The notes under the pieces are model-generated. The model was not told the origin of the DNA. It worked only from the letters and a program-made list of their open reading frames with translations, and ran no database searches. Of a DNA stretch of 64,000 nucleotides, positions 8,563 through 19,427 are shown piece after piece. Position 1 is the stretch's first letter, and each line of letters starts with the position of its first letter. Position numbers and translations under genes: made by a program. Source of the stretch: Chlorogloea sp. CCALA 695 (GTDB taxonomy: Bacteria > Cyanobacteriota > Cyanobacteriia > Cyanobacteriales > Chroococcidiopsidaceae); the NCBI RefSeq assembly GCF_003003885.1, contig NZ_PVWN01000009.1, positions 1 to 64,000 on the forward strand, read 5' to 3'.

Positions 8563-9333
8563 TCAAGCTGCCCGAACAAGACAAGAGCGATCGCGCAGAT
8601 AATTTTTAATCTGAGCAACGCTAAGATGACCGTAATGGAGTAATGAGGCAAGTAGCGCCGCTTCTGCTTTGCCTTCAGTAAGCGCTTGATAGATATGTTC
8701 GCAATTTCCCGCACCACCAGAAGCGATCACAGGAATTTGTACCGAAGATGCGACTTGGCGTGTTAATTCTAAGTCATACCCGGCTTGCGTACCATCAGCA
8801 TCCATACTTGTAACTAATAGCTCACCAGCGCCACGTTGTTCGAGTTCTTTTGCCCAAAGTAAAGCATCTAACCCTGTGTTTTCTCGTCCGCCGCGCACGT
8901 ATACATCCCAGCCAGGATTTGCCGGATCTTGTCTGCGTCTAGCATCAATAGCGACAACAATACACTGATTGCCAAAGCGATCGCTGGCGCGGTTAATTAA
9001 GTCTGGTTGGCGCACGGCGGCGGAATTGATACTAACTTTATCTGCCCCCGCCCTTAACAAATTTTTAATATGTTCTAATGATTGAATACCACCACCAACA
9101 GTTAAGGGGATAAAAACCTGTTCCGCAGTCCTGTAAACGACATCAATAATTGTGTCTCGTCCTTCATGAGTTGCCGTAATATCCAAAAATACCAATTCAT
9201 CCGCCCCAGCTTCGTTGTAAACTTTCGCAAGTTCCACCGGATCACCAGCATCGATGAGATTGACAAAATTAACTCCTTTAACTACTCGTCCGGCGTTGAC
9301 ATCTAAGCAAGGTAAAATTCTTTTGGCAAGCAT
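8563..9333 (-). CDS. hisF: imidazole glycerol phosphate synthase subunit HisF
   Basis: HisF is the cyclase half of IGP synthase: it uses ammonia from HisH to turn PRFAR into imidazole glycerol phosphate and AICAR in histidine biosynthesis. The 256-residue (beta/alpha)8 barrel begins [20 protein letters not shown], with catalytic Asp at position 11, and contains LTVGGGI, VAIDARR, the second catalytic Asp in SMDADGT, and PVIASGGAG for phosphate binding. Length is normal. HisH and other his genes are not nearby, typical of dispersed cyanobacterial his genes. Confidence 0.96.
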   Translation of the reverse strand: MLAKRILPCLDVNAGRVVKGVNFVNLIDAGDPVELAKVYNEAGADELVFLDITATHEGRDTIIDVVYRTAEQVFIPLTVGGGIQSLEHIKNLLRAGADKVSINSAAVRQPDLINRASDRFGNQCIVVAIDARRRQDPANPGWDVYVRGGRENTGLDALLWAKELEQRGAGELLVTSMDADGTQAGYDLELTRQVASSVQIPVIASGGAGNCEHIYQALTEGKAEAALLASLLHYGHLSVAQIKNYLRDRSCLVRAA

Positions 9334-9417
9334 AAGATTAAAGACTCTAATTATATTTACTAAGCAAAATTTTTTATTGCACCCTAATCAAGCTAAAAAA
9401 GGCTCATAGCTGGCAAT

Positions 9418-10515
9418 ATGGCAATTATTTCTTCAAAACAAGATCCAAACGAACCCCATAAAAAGCGCTCTGAATTTGTAAAACGCGATCGCCCTGTATC
9501 CCAACCCTTACTTAAACCCGAAGTTACCGCCGACGAAAAAGGCAAGCAAGAAGACACCATTCGCCCTCATCGCTTTGCTGATTATATTGGACAAAAAGAG
9601 CTAAAAGAAGTTCTCGACATTGCCATTAAAGCCGCTATTGGGAGAAACGAAACCTTAGATCACTTACTACTATACGGCCCTCCAGGATTGGGAAAAACTA
9701 CCATGTCGCTGATTTTAGCTTCAGAGATGGGGGTAGACTGCAAAATTACCAGTGCGCCAGCTTTAGAACGTCCGCGAGATATTGTTGGGCTGTTAAATAG
9801 TCTAAAACCTGGCGATGTTTTATTTATTGATGAAATTCATCGGTTATCGCGGATGACAGAAGAGATACTTTATCCAGCAATGGAGGACTTTCGCTTAGAT
9901 ATAACTATTGGTAAAGGTTCTAGTGCCAAAACTCGCTCTTTACCATTACCAAAATATACGTTAGTAGGGGCAACCACAAGGATAGGGGCGCTATCTTCAC
10001 CGTTGCGCGATCGCTTTGGTTTAATTCAACGCCTGCGTTTCTACGCCCATGACGAACTAACTTTGATTGTTTTACGCACCGCCCAACTATTGCAAACGCC
10101 CATTACCGACGATGGCGCAGAAGAAATTGCTAGGCGATCACGCGGAACTCCTCGAATTGCCAACAGATTGTTAAAAAGGGTGCGAGACTACGCCCAAGTC
10201 AAAAACGCTGGAATAATCAATCAAACTATAGCCGCCGAAGCTTTAGAGCTATTCCAGGTCGATCCCTGCGGCTTAGATTGGACAGATAGACAGATGTTAA
10301 GCGTGATGATCGAACAGTTTAATGGTGGCCCAGTAGGTTTAGAGACAATGGCTGCTGCAACAGGGGAAGATACGCAGACAATAGAGGAAGTGTATGAGCC
10401 GTATTTAATGCAAATTGGCTACTTAAATCGTACTCCTCGCGGACGAATTGCTTCCGCCGCCGCTTACAAACACTTAGGTTTTACTCCTCCAAATCAACAG
10501 TTATCGTTACTATGA
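9418..10515 (+). CDS. ruvB: Holliday junction branch migration helicase RuvB
   Basis: RuvB is the hexameric AAA+ motor that, with RuvA, drives branch migration of Holliday junctions in recombination repair. Walker A GPPGLGKT lies at residues 87-94, Walker B is LFIDEIHR, sensor 1 is VGATTR, and the arginine finger region is SPLRDRFG. The C-terminal winged helix contains GPVGLETMA. At 365 residues it has the extra basic N-terminal arm of about 40 residues common in cyanobacterial RuvB. The stop overlaps the start of the following TPR gene by 4 bases (ATGA). Confidence 0.96.
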   Translation: MAIISSKQDPNEPHKKRSEFVKRDRPVSQPLLKPEVTADEKGKQEDTIRPHRFADYIGQKELKEVLDIAIKAAIGRNETLDHLLLYGPPGLGKTTMSLILASEMGVDCKITSAPALERPRDIVGLLNSLKPGDVLFIDEIHRLSRMTEEILYPAMEDFRLDITIGKGSSAKTRSLPLPKYTLVGATTRIGALSSPLRDRFGLIQRLRFYAHDELTLIVLRTAQLLQTPITDDGAEEIARRSRGTPRIANRLLKRVRDYAQVKNAGIINQTIAAEALELFQVDPCGLDWTDRQMLSVMIEQFNGGPVGLETMAAATGEDTQTIEEVYEPYLMQIGYLNRTPRGRIASAAAYKHLGFTPPNQQLSLL

Positions 10516-11312
10516 TGCGTTTAATTTCGATTGTTTTACTTTGTGTATCTCTATTATTTGGCAATTGCGATCGCGCATTGGCGCAAACCAAACCTACCCC
10601 AGAACAACTGCAACAGCTAGACACTTTAGCGCAAAAAGCAATTAAGTCTACCAATGCTGGAGATTTTGCCACCGCCGAAACTTATTGGACAGAAATTATC
10701 GAGCAATTTCCCGATAATCCCGCCGCCATCAGCAATCGGGGAAACGCGCGCATTAGTCAAAATAAATTAACTGATGCGGTTTCTGATTTTGATAAAGCAA
10801 TCGAACTTGCACCTACGGCTACAGACCCCTATCTCAATCGCGGTACAGCTTTGGAAGGTTTGGGAAAGTGGGATGAAGCGATCTCCGATTACAACAAAAT
10901 TTTATCACTCGATCCTAAAGACGCAATGGCGTATAACAATCGCGGTAATGCCCAAGCTGGTTTAGGAAATTGGGATAAAGCGATCGCCGATTACCGTACT
11001 GCTGCCGATTTAGCGCCCAATTTTGCCTTTGCAAGAGCCAATTATGCGATCGCTCTGTATCAAGATGGTCAAACCAGTGAAGCTATCCGTAACATGAGAA
11101 ATATAGTCCGCAAATACCCTAATTTCGCTGATATGCGTGCAGCTTTAACCGCCGCTTATTGGGAACAAGGAAACCAAGGCGAAGCCGAAAGTAACTGGGT
11201 TGCGGCGGTTGGACTAGACAAGCGTTACAAAGATTTAGACTGGGTAGTTAAAGTACGCCGTTGGCCCTCAAAAATGGTTGCAGCTTTAGAAAAGTTTCAG
11301 AAGTTACAGTAA
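10512..11312 (+). CDS. exported TPR-repeat protein
   Basis: A 266-residue protein with an N-terminal signal peptide (hydrophobic 4-19, cleavage near ALAQ-T at about 25). At least four TPR units follow; units at about 70-200 show the canonical pattern ([57 protein letters not shown]). The C-terminal 60 residues ([19 protein letters not shown]) are shared by thylakoid TPR proteins of cyanobacteria and plants. Translationally coupled to ruvB by the ATGA overlap. Its likely location is lumen or periplasm; the partner is unknown. Confidence 0.8.
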   Translation: MMRLISIVLLCVSLLFGNCDRALAQTKPTPEQLQQLDTLAQKAIKSTNAGDFATAETYWTEIIEQFPDNPAAISNRGNARISQNKLTDAVSDFDKAIELAPTATDPYLNRGTALEGLGKWDEAISDYNKILSLDPKDAMAYNNRGNAQAGLGNWDKAIADYRTAADLAPNFAFARANYAIALYQDGQTSEAIRNMRNIVRKYPNFADMRAALTAAYWEQGNQGEAESNWVAAVGLDKRYKDLDWVVKVRRWPSKMVAALEKFQKLQ

Positions 11313-12083
11313 TAATAACTGTGAAATCTCGGCGGGTGTAAGTTCTTGAATGTTATCAAAAACAATTGCCGCACCCGCCGTTATTAGAGTTTTGGTATAG
11401 TCGCTACGGCGTTGTTCTATGGTTTGGACGTGAGGTGGGAGAATGCCTACACCAATCCATTGTCTCTGAGGAAAAAGACTCCGCGCTTTTTCTACTGTAT
11501 ACATATCGCCTACAGTGTCGCCAGCATATACTACAGGCAACATTTTATCTAAGTTATGTTTTTGCTCTAATTGCTCTACGGCGGCAAAAAGTCCGGTAGG
11601 ATCGGGCTTACCAGGGGCATCTTCCATCGCAATTAGTAAGGGAGACTGCAAACCCAAGCGTTTTGACAACACATAGTTCGCAGAGGCGCGAGTTGCACCG
11701 CTAAAAAAGCCCCAAGGAATGCCAGCATTAGTTAATTGTTCTAAATAGTCTGGTTGTAGCAATAAGGGTTCATTGCAGATATAACCAGTCCAATTATTAT
11801 CATCTTCCCCTCGGTAGCGAGATTGAAAAAAAGTGACAATTTCTTGGTAGTCTGTCTCAATCGGGTTTCCTAAAGCGCGAAAATAACGGGAAATTAATTC
11901 TTGAGAAGCTTCCCAATCGTTATTCCAAACTCCTGCGGATTTCAGGGTATCGATATCTAATTCTGTAGGACGATAAACCCCACCCGTAAAACGTTCTACC
12001 GTGTCCGCCAAAGCCCGACGATAAGAATTTCCGACATCGCGGACAACCCCATCAATATCAAAAATTGCGATCACACTTGTCAA
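11304..12083 (-). CDS. HAD-superfamily hydrolase (TIGR01548-like)
   Basis: A 259-residue haloacid-dehalogenase-fold phosphatase. Motif I DIDGVVRDVG (nucleophile and acid Asp near positions 9 and 11) is followed by a helical cap and the later motifs (GFFSGATR for motif II, and KPDPTG then YAGDTVGDM for motifs III and IV). The DGVVRDV form matches the TIGR01548 subfamily found in cyanobacteria next to histidine or sugar-phosphate metabolism. The natural substrate is unknown. The 3' end overlaps the convergent TPR gene by 9 bases. Confidence 0.82.
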   Translation of the reverse strand: MTSVIAIFDIDGVVRDVGNSYRRALADTVERFTGGVYRPTELDIDTLKSAGVWNNDWEASQELISRYFRALGNPIETDYQEIVTFFQSRYRGEDDNNWTGYICNEPLLLQPDYLEQLTNAGIPWGFFSGATRASANYVLSKRLGLQSPLLIAMEDAPGKPDPTGLFAAVEQLEQKHNLDKMLPVVYAGDTVGDMYTVEKARSLFPQRQWIGVGILPPHVQTIEQRRSDYTKTLITAGAAIVFDNIQELTPAEISQLLLL

Positions 12084-12181
12084 AATATTTACACCTTACG
12101 GGGCAGAGAAATTGATATTGAGTTACAATAAGTGATCGCACGGTTTTAAGCAAGTCCAGTACAAACAAGTGGAGGTAAGAT

Positions 12182-12481
12182 TTGACCAAGTTTATATTAA
12201 AAGTTCTATGGTTGGATGAAAACGTAGCCCTAGCAGTAGATCAAATTGTTGGAAAAGGCACTAGCCCGTTAACTCGTTACTTTTTTTGGCCGCGCAATGA
12301 TGCGTGGGAAGAACTAAAAAGCGAAATGGAAGCAAAACACTGGATAGCCGAACAAGATCGAGTCTCCGTACTCAATCAAGCTACCGAAGTAATCAATTAC
12401 TGGCAAGAAGAAGGTAGAAAGCGACCCATTGCTGAAGCCCAATTAAAATTTCCTGAAATTGCTTTTACAGGTAGCGCCTAA
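12182..12481 (+). CDS. ribosomal protein PSRP-3/Ycf65
   Basis: A 99-residue homolog of plastid-specific ribosomal protein 3 (Ycf65), a component of the small subunit in cyanobacteria and chloroplasts. The family string [18 protein letters not shown] opens the protein, followed by [18 protein letters not shown]. Translation appears to start at TTG 12182: a strong Shine-Dalgarno GGAGGT lies at 12172-12177, 4 bases before it, and no ATG or GTG in frame is better placed. A rho-independent terminator follows at 12541. Confidence 0.93.
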   Translation: MTKFILKVLWLDENVALAVDQIVGKGTSPLTRYFFWPRNDAWEELKSEMEAKHWIAEQDRVSVLNQATEVINYWQEEGRKRPIAEAQLKFPEIAFTGSA

Positions 12482-12540
12482 TAGCTACTTTTAAGAAATT
12501 ACTGGTTACCAGAATTGATCCAACCTAAATAACAACAGCC

Positions 12541-12587
12541 AAAACCGCCCATCCACAACCTTCAAAAGTGTAGTTTGGGCGGTTTTT
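12541..12587 (+). terminator. rho-independent terminator after psrp3
   Basis: An 11-bp perfect stem (AAAACCGCCCA pairing with TGGGCGGTTTT) with a loop of about 24 bases, followed by T residues. It lies 60 bases after the PSRP-3 stop in the sense direction. Confidence 0.85.
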
Positions 12588-12693
12588 GAATTAAAAAACT
12601 CCTCTATCTATAGCTGGTTAAAGGAGTAAAGAGTTTTAAATAAAGCGTTACCAATTGCGGGTGCAAATATAATTTCGACTGATTTCAAAACAG

Positions 12694-12722
12694 GTAGAGA
12701 CGTTGCACTGCAACGTCTCTAC
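12694..12722. repeat. dispersed palindromic repeat, copy 2
   Basis: Palindrome beginning GTAGAGACGTTGCACTGCAA and closing with the inverted arm ending CTCTAC, 14 bases before the end of atpC on the minus strand. In this position it could act as the terminator of the atpD-atpC operon. Differs from copy 1 by one base in the centre. Confidence 0.8.
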
Positions 12723-12735
12723 AATCAGCAACTAT

Positions 12736-13149
12736 TTAAACCATTCCACCCGCCGCTTGAAACCGGGCGCGGGCGCGTTTGAAGGCTTGATTTGCTTGAA
12801 TTTGCTCTTGGCGATTAGCATTAGCTAGTTGATTCAACTTAGCTTCAGCTTGAGTATAGGCAGTACGGGCAGTTTCTAAATTAATAGTATCGCCACGTTC
12901 CGCACCATTTACTAAAATAGTGACTTCATTATTTTCAACTTCGGCAAAACCGCCCATTAAAGCGATCGCAACCCATTCTTTATTTGAAGACGGACGAACC
13001 CGCATTACGGCCGTATCTAAGGCAGTTAATAGCGGCGCGTGTCCGGTCAAAATACCTACTTGACCAGTGGTACTAGGCAGGATTACTTCTTCAGCCGTAG
13101 CATCCCAGACGGTCTTATCTGGAGCAACTACACGAACAGTTAATGTCAT
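12736..13149 (-). CDS. atpC: ATP synthase epsilon subunit
   Basis: The epsilon subunit of the F1 rotor, which couples and inhibits ATP hydrolysis. The N-terminal beta-sandwich is typical ([37 protein letters not shown]) and the C-terminal two-helix part is present ([16 protein letters not shown]). Length 137 is normal for cyanobacteria. It lies 72 bases downstream of atpD, the standard split atpB-atpE arrangement of cyanobacteria and plastids. A hairpin in the spacer may lower its expression relative to beta. Confidence 0.96.
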   Translation of the reverse strand: MTLTVRVVAPDKTVWDATAEEVILPSTTGQVGILTGHAPLLTALDTAVMRVRPSSNKEWVAIALMGGFAEVENNEVTILVNGAERGDTINLETARTAYTQAEAKLNQLANANRQEQIQANQAFKRARARFQAAGGMV

Positions 13150-13175
13150 AGGAAATAGGTGATTGTAAGTGAGAC

Positions 13176-13210
13176 AAAAAAAGGGAGCTAAGGAAGAATA
13201 TTTCTCCCTT
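13176..13210 (-). terminator. terminator-like hairpin between atpD and atpC
   Basis: Read on the minus strand, AAGGGAG pairs with CTCCCTT across a loop of 16 bases and is followed directly by a run of T. It lies inside the atpD-atpC spacer, so it would act as an attenuator or as an RNA stability element rather than an operon end. The stem is only 7 bp. Confidence 0.5.
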
Positions 13211-13221
13211 ATCTATTGCCT

Positions 13222-14691
<1,470 letters not shown>

Positions 14692-14896
14692 TTAGCTGTT
14701 TCGGCGTTGAAAAATTAAAATTGCCATTGTTCAGATTATCACCCAAAGGGTAACGATTCTAATAGTTATTATCGCCTTGCATCGATATTTTTTTGCTCAG
14801 GATCTAACTAATGCCTCTTACCACAAAACGAACAGCAAGGTATACTCCAAAATAAGATATATAAGCCTTATTTGAAATTTCCAGAGAAACGGGTCT

Positions 14897-15541
14897 ATGA
14901 CATCTTATGCTACCTCGTCAGCCAAGGCTGAAATGAGCGAACTTAGGCGATTAAAAACTATCATGCCGCCAGAATTGCAAAGCTGGGTGAGCGTTGAAGG
15001 CACAACTGAAGTAAATCCTCCGCTAATCCGTTCTGAAGAAGTTGGTAGCGACCAAGTAGAAATTCAAATTGACTTGGTGAAGTGGGATGCTTTGGCAATG
15101 GATCAGCGCAATTTGCTATTTTGGCACGAAGTATCCCGCGTTCAAAACGATACTATCCCTAAAGATGGTTGGGAAATGGCAGCGTTAGCCATTGGTTTAG
15201 GGGGTGCGGTGGGCGAATTATGGGTACAAGATATATTGCTGCTGATATTGGCGCTTTCCTTGTGCGGAGTCTCCGGCTATCGCTTGTACGTGAAAAATAA
15301 CGGCGAGAAGCAGCTAAAAGTAATGACTGATGCTGATGAAAAAGCGATCGCACTTGCTACTCGTTTTGGTTATACTCTCCCCAATGCCTACAAAAGCCTT
15401 GGTAGTGCTTTAAAAACTCTTGTCGATCAAACTTCTAGTAAAAGCCAACGCACTAAGTATGAGCGACGTTTGCAGGCGTTGAAACGCAGTGCTAATAAAG
15501 CTAAAGCCAAAGTCCAATCTGCCCAGGTAGAGGAAATCTAG
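14897..15541 (+). CDS. DUF3318 family protein
   Basis: A 214-residue cyanobacterial protein of unknown function. Residues 10-80 contain a conserved head (AEMSELRRLKTIMPPELQSW) and a LLFWHEVSRVQNDTI string that resembles a vestigial metallopeptidase-like helix. Two hydrophobic segments at about 96-108 and 112-126 suggest a membrane hairpin, and the C-terminal 60 residues are basic and helical. Divergent from atpD. Confidence 0.75.
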   Translation: MTSYATSSAKAEMSELRRLKTIMPPELQSWVSVEGTTEVNPPLIRSEEVGSDQVEIQIDLVKWDALAMDQRNLLFWHEVSRVQNDTIPKDGWEMAALAIGLGGAVGELWVQDILLLILALSLCGVSGYRLYVKNNGEKQLKVMTDADEKAIALATRFGYTLPNAYKSLGSALKTLVDQTSSKSQRTKYERRLQALKRSANKAKAKVQSAQVEEI

Positions 15542-15549
15542 AATAGTAA

Positions 15550-15706
15550 GAGGTAGGAGAACTGTTAAGCTAGTCAAATCTGATCCGGTAATTAAAGCTA
15601 CATTTTCTCCTCCTCGTCGATTAATTATAAATACCTGATGGTTCTCGGCAACTTGGTCTAATAACTGAAAAAATCCTTTTCTAGCATCCGTTGGAGAAGT
15701 AATTTT
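15550..15706 (-). pseudogene. decayed Phd/YefM-type antitoxin gene
   Basis: The minus strand reads ITSPTDARKGFFQLLDQVAE then NHQVFIINRRGGENVALI and GSDLTSL, which is the N-terminal two thirds of a Phd/YefM antitoxin. Immediately upstream the frame has a stop (TAG at 15707-15709) where the start codon should be, and the C-terminal toxin-binding helix is replaced by unrelated residues. No RelE/Txe-type toxin gene is next to it. I read this as a dead remnant of a toxin-antitoxin pair. Confidence 0.6.
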
Positions 15707-15783
15707 CTAGGAAAACATAGCTAACGTACAGAAATATGTTCGTTTATTTTACTTCTACTGGTTAGAGAGTGTGATCGCGCGAG

Positions 15784-16548
15784 TCAAAGCTGCTGTAACA
15801 TTTTATGAGTCTGAGGTACAACCCGGACTTGCTTAATCCACTTCTTCATTAATGCTTGCCAAGTCAACACTTGCTCAGGAGTTGGCGCAAACATCGTACC
15901 CACTTCTAAAGGTGTTACTGGTTGCAAATATATAATTATTTCCGGGCTAACTGCTGCAACTAAATTTGCCGCTCTTTCTAATTCCGCCACATCTGTTTGA
16001 CTAGAAATAATTATCTTGACAAATACCTCTATTTGTGAATTGTAACAAGACTGCAAAAACTGCGCGTGTGCTTGCCAATGACTTTCGCCGCTTACACTAG
16101 GTAGCTTTAAATCCATCCCTACCGAATCCAAGTAAGGCAAGATTGTTAGTAATTGTTCGGGGCGATGTCCGCCAGTTTCTAGATAAATTGGTAAATTAGT
16201 AAGACTTCGCACTTCTGGAAGAAACTCTTTTAAAAACGGTGCGTGTAACAAGGGTTCGCCCCCAGTCAAACTAATACTATCGTGCAATAGCGGGACATTC
16301 TGCCGTTCAACAAACTTTAGCAAAGTAGTTAGTTCTACAGGATTAGAATAAACTTCAAAATCGCGCAGCCCAGGATGTACTTCGATGCGATACTCCGCAG
16401 GAGTTACCCAAGTATGGGCGCTATCGCAGTAATTGCAGCGCAAATCGCAAATTGCAAACCGAATAAATATTTGACGAGTACCAACATTGAGTCCTTCCCC
16501 TTGAATAGCGGAAAAAACTTCGATAAGTCTGGCAGTTTTGTTACTCAT
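15784..16548 (-). CDS. queE: 7-carboxy-7-deazaguanine synthase (QueE)
   Basis: A radical-SAM enzyme that converts 6-carboxytetrahydropterin to 7-carboxy-7-deazaguanine, the step that makes the deazaguanine ring for queuosine and for deazapurine DNA modifications. The 4Fe-4S ligands are C34, C38 and C41 (CDLRCNYC), preceded by the IQGEGLNVG segment typical of QueE; SLTGGEPLLH contains the SAM-binding GGE motif. The length of 254 is on the long side but within the range of cyanobacterial QueE. Transcribed singly, diverging from yqeK. Confidence 0.9.
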   Translation of the reverse strand: MSNKTARLIEVFSAIQGEGLNVGTRQIFIRFAICDLRCNYCDSAHTWVTPAEYRIEVHPGLRDFEVYSNPVELTTLLKFVERQNVPLLHDSISLTGGEPLLHAPFLKEFLPEVRSLTNLPIYLETGGHRPEQLLTILPYLDSVGMDLKLPSVSGESHWQAHAQFLQSCYNSQIEVFVKIIISSQTDVAELERAANLVAAVSPEIIIYLQPVTPLEVGTMFAPTPEQVLTWQALMKKWIKQVRVVPQTHKMLQQL

Positions 16549-16583
16549 TTAGAATAGAAATAAATCTTACAAAAACTTTTATA

Positions 16584-17222
16584 GTGTTACCTCTCAACCA
16601 TAGCTTGGAGTTTAGTACCATTGACCGCGAACAAGTTTTAGCATGGTTAGCCGATAACGTTCCCCCTAAGCGCATCAAGCATATTTTGGGCGTGGAACAA
16701 ATGGCTGTGGACTTAGCAACTCATTATCAAATAAACTTAGAAAAAGCTGCCATAGCTGGCTTAATGCACGACTTGGCTAAATACTTTAAGCCGCAAAAGC
16801 TTTTAGAAATGGCTCAAATAGCCGGAGTAGAAATCGACCCTATAAGCGCTGCTAATCCTCACTTATTACACGCAGATGTTAGCGCGATTGTGGCTAGAGA
16901 TACCTTTAAAGTAACTGATACAGAGGTGTTGGATGCGATCGCAAATCATACTTTAGGTAGACCAGGCATGAACGAACTTAGTTGTATTGTGTTTTTAGCA
17001 GATACCTTAGAACCAGGTCGCGGTAACACTCCAGAATTAGAGCATTTGCGAAAGATTTGTTACCAAAGCTTAGATAAAGCGCTTTTCCAAACCTGCGATT
17101 ATTCGCTTAAATTTCTACTCGAAACTCATTGCCTAATCCATCCCCGCACCATTGCTACTCGGAACTGGTTTTTGCAAAAAGCCCAAAAAAAGCAACTGGC
17201 TACACCGCCAAAAACTGCATAA
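16584..17222 (+). CDS. yqeK: HD-domain hydrolase YqeK (diadenosine tetraphosphatase)
   Basis: YqeK proteins hydrolyse Ap4A and related dinucleotides symmetrically. The HD metal-binding pair is H62-D63 in GLMHDLAKYFKP, with an upstream ligand His in RIKHILGVEQM and later ligands in LLHADVSA and AIANHTLG. Length 212. The start appears to be GTG 16584; the next in-frame ATG would remove the metal-binding first helix. Next gene is rsfS, the classic yqeK-rsfS pair of many bacteria, with a 75-bp gap. Confidence 0.9.
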   Translation: MLPLNHSLEFSTIDREQVLAWLADNVPPKRIKHILGVEQMAVDLATHYQINLEKAAIAGLMHDLAKYFKPQKLLEMAQIAGVEIDPISAANPHLLHADVSAIVARDTFKVTDTEVLDAIANHTLGRPGMNELSCIVFLADTLEPGRGNTPELEHLRKICYQSLDKALFQTCDYSLKFLLETHCLIHPRTIATRNWFLQKAQKKQLATPPKTA

Positions 17223-17297
17223 ACGCCTAATTTTTGTTAGGATGCAGGGAAAACTTTTCATTGTTTTAACTTAGAAACCATCAGCCTTTGAGGTTTA

Positions 17298-17759
17298 ATG
17301 ACAGATCATTCCCAAGCTAATTTACAATCCCAGTCTACACTCGTTGCTACAAACACCCGCCCTGTTGCCCAACATCCCGAAGAAAGTCGAGAATTAGCGA
17401 TGATATCTGCCGCCGCCGCCGCAGATCGCAAAGCGGCAGATATGGTAGTGTTAGGAGTTGCCGAAGTCTCTTTTTTAGCTGATTATTTTGTTTTAGTTAC
17501 AGGCTATTCTAAGGCGCAAGTAAGAGCAATCTCCCAATCTATAGAAGACGAAGTAGAAGAACAATTGCACCGCCTCCCCATCCGCACCGAAGGACAAGCA
17601 GAAGGAAGTTGGGTATTGAAAGACTACGGCGATGTCATGGTGCATATCATGATGCCCAAAGAAAGAGAATACTACAACCTAGAAGCATTTTGGGGTCATG
17701 CGCGCCGAGTTGATTTGCCAGATACTATTGACAATCCTCCTAGGGAGTTAGAAGAATGA
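17298..17759 (+). CDS. rsfS: ribosomal silencing factor RsfS
   Basis: RsfS (YbeB/Iojap) binds ribosomal protein L14 on the 50S subunit and blocks subunit joining when nutrients are short. The conserved core is present: AAAADRKAADMVVLGV, FLADYFVLVTGYSKAQVRAI, GSWVLKDYGDVMVHIMMP and REYYNLEAFWG. The first 30 residues are a Gln/Ser-rich extension. Its stop overlaps the following ycf36-like gene by 4 bases. Confidence 0.95.
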   Translation: MTDHSQANLQSQSTLVATNTRPVAQHPEESRELAMISAAAAADRKAADMVVLGVAEVSFLADYFVLVTGYSKAQVRAISQSIEDEVEEQLHRLPIRTEGQAEGSWVLKDYGDVMVHIMMPKEREYYNLEAFWGHARRVDLPDTIDNPPRELEE

Positions 17760-18256
17760 TTGAGGCTTCGACTTATGTTTGTCCTGTACCTACCGAACAG
17801 CAGCCGTTGAATGAATACGAAGAATTGAAAGCAGCAGGTTTTTTTAAAACTTGTACCTTAAATTGGCAGCAATATATTAACAAACTTGTGTGGATTTGGG
17901 GAATATCCTGGTTAATAGCTGGCCCTGTGGCTGCTGCTAGTTTTGCTCCCCACAAATACATAATTCAATTTATCCTGTGTGGCAGTGCCGGGGCAAGCGT
18001 AGGCGTATTGCTAGTATTGGTGCGGATGTATTTGGGATGGTCGTATATAAAAAGTCGCCTGACTACTGCTACAATTTTTTATGAAGAATCGGGCTGGTAC
18101 GATGGGCAAACTTGGACGAAACCCGCAGAAGTGCTATCGCGGGACTTATTAATTGCTAACTACCAAATCAAACCAATTTTGCAAAGACTACAGCAAAGTT
18201 TTATCAGTTTGGTCTTAGGATTACTTGCGGGGACGGTAGTTTGGAATTTTTTATAA
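17756..18256 (+). CDS. Ycf36/CGLD27 family membrane protein
   Basis: A 166-residue homolog of plastid Ycf36 (DUF1230) and of Chlamydomonas CGLD27, which is linked to iron-deficiency and photosynthetic fitness. The opening CPVPTEQQPLNEYEELK is the family signature. Three hydrophobic segments (about 45-62, 70-92 and 146-163) predict an integral thylakoid or plasma-membrane protein; the middle domain has TIFYEESGWYDGQTWTKP. Translationally coupled to rsfS by an ATGA overlap. Confidence 0.85.
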   Translation: MIEASTYVCPVPTEQQPLNEYEELKAAGFFKTCTLNWQQYINKLVWIWGISWLIAGPVAAASFAPHKYIIQFILCGSAGASVGVLLVLVRMYLGWSYIKSRLTTATIFYEESGWYDGQTWTKPAEVLSRDLLIANYQIKPILQRLQQSFISLVLGLLAGTVVWNFL

Positions 18257-18298
18257 ATATTTAGCTGTAATGACGCTGGTAAATGGTACATTTTACCC

Positions 18299-19252
18299 AT
18301 GACAAGGGGAAAAAGAACACAAGCTGCGGAACTTGAAGTCAGGTTACTGCGTGAAGGGATTATTGAATCAAAGCATCAAGTCCAAGCGGTTGTCTGCGAT
18401 GACCGAGGACGGGTTTTGTCGGTGGCAGGAAACTCAGAAACGGCTACCTTTGCACGCTCGGCGCTCAAACCATTTCAGGCTTTAAGCGTCACGGCTACAG
18501 GCACTTTAGACCGCTACGAATTGAGCGATCGCGATTTAGCAATTATTTGTAGTTCCCACCAGGGTACAATCGAGCAGGTACGCCAAGTATTTAATATCTT
18601 GTGGCGCTCAGATATTGAAGCTTCACTCCTCCAATGTCCGATACCCGAAGGTAAAAGCAGCCGCTTACAATATAATTGCTCTGGCAAACACGCCGGAATG
18701 CTGGCAGTATGTCAACAACGGCATTGGCCCTTAAATACTTACTTACAGCACAATCACCCCGTACAACAACTAATTTTTGGTAAAGTTGCCGAGTTGCTAA
18801 GAATGCCCGCCGCCGAGTTTATTCATGCTCATGATGATTGTGGTGCGCCAACTTATTTGTTGCAGTTGGGACAAATGGCATCTTTGTACGCGCAATTAGC
18901 TTCGGGGCAAAATTTAGATATGGAGCGGATTGTTCGCGCTATGACCCATCACCCCACAATGATAGCGGGAGAAGGAGAATTTGATACTGAACTCATGCGT
19001 TTGACTGAGGGAGAACTGGTGAGCAAAGCTGGGGCCGAGGGGGTGCAGTGTATCGGTAGAACTGGCGAAGGGATGGGAATTGCAATTAAGGTCATGGATG
19101 GGGCCAAACGGGCTAAGTATGCCGTTGCAATTCATGTATTACAACAAATGGGCTGGATAGATCCTAGCGTGGGAGAAATTTTAACAGAAAGCTTTATGAC
19201 TCTGGGCAAATTCAAGCGTTTAGAAGTAATTGGCGAATTATCTATTCTTTAG
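18299..19252 (+). CDS. L-asparaginase II family protein
   Basis: A 317-residue member of the asparaginase II (AnsA-like, thermolabile) family typified by Rhizobium etli. Conserved strings include ESKHQVQAVVCDDRGRV, RSALKPFQAL, the ICSSHQG box, NCSGKHAGMLAVC and DDCGAPTYLL; the C-S-G-K and D-D-C-G clusters belong to its metal/substrate site. It probably deamidates L-asparagine or a related amide. The family lacks the classic type I/II asparaginase fold. Followed directly by tRNA-fMet. Confidence 0.85.
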   Translation: MTRGKRTQAAELEVRLLREGIIESKHQVQAVVCDDRGRVLSVAGNSETATFARSALKPFQALSVTATGTLDRYELSDRDLAIICSSHQGTIEQVRQVFNILWRSDIEASLLQCPIPEGKSSRLQYNCSGKHAGMLAVCQQRHWPLNTYLQHNHPVQQLIFGKVAELLRMPAAEFIHAHDDCGAPTYLLQLGQMASLYAQLASGQNLDMERIVRAMTHHPTMIAGEGEFDTELMRLTEGELVSKAGAEGVQCIGRTGEGMGIAIKVMDGAKRAKYAVAIHVLQQMGWIDPSVGEILTESFMTLGKFKRLEVIGELSIL

Positions 19253-19291
19253 TTGCCAAAATCAAAAATAGTGTTATATTGATAAAGGCGA

Positions 19292-19365
<74 letters not shown>

Positions 19366-19372
19366 TTAAGAT

Positions 19373-19413
19373 AAATAAGCCCTGGAACTATAAATTAGTT
19401 GCAGGGCTTATTT
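19373..19413 (+). terminator. terminator after initiator tRNA
   Basis: An inverted repeat AAATAAGCCCTG / CAGGGCTTATTT with a 17-base loop begins 8 bases after the tRNA. The 3' arm ends in TTATTTAG, giving a weak U tract. It likely terminates the tRNA transcript. Confidence 0.7.
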
Positions 19414-19427
19414 AGTAATATCGATCT

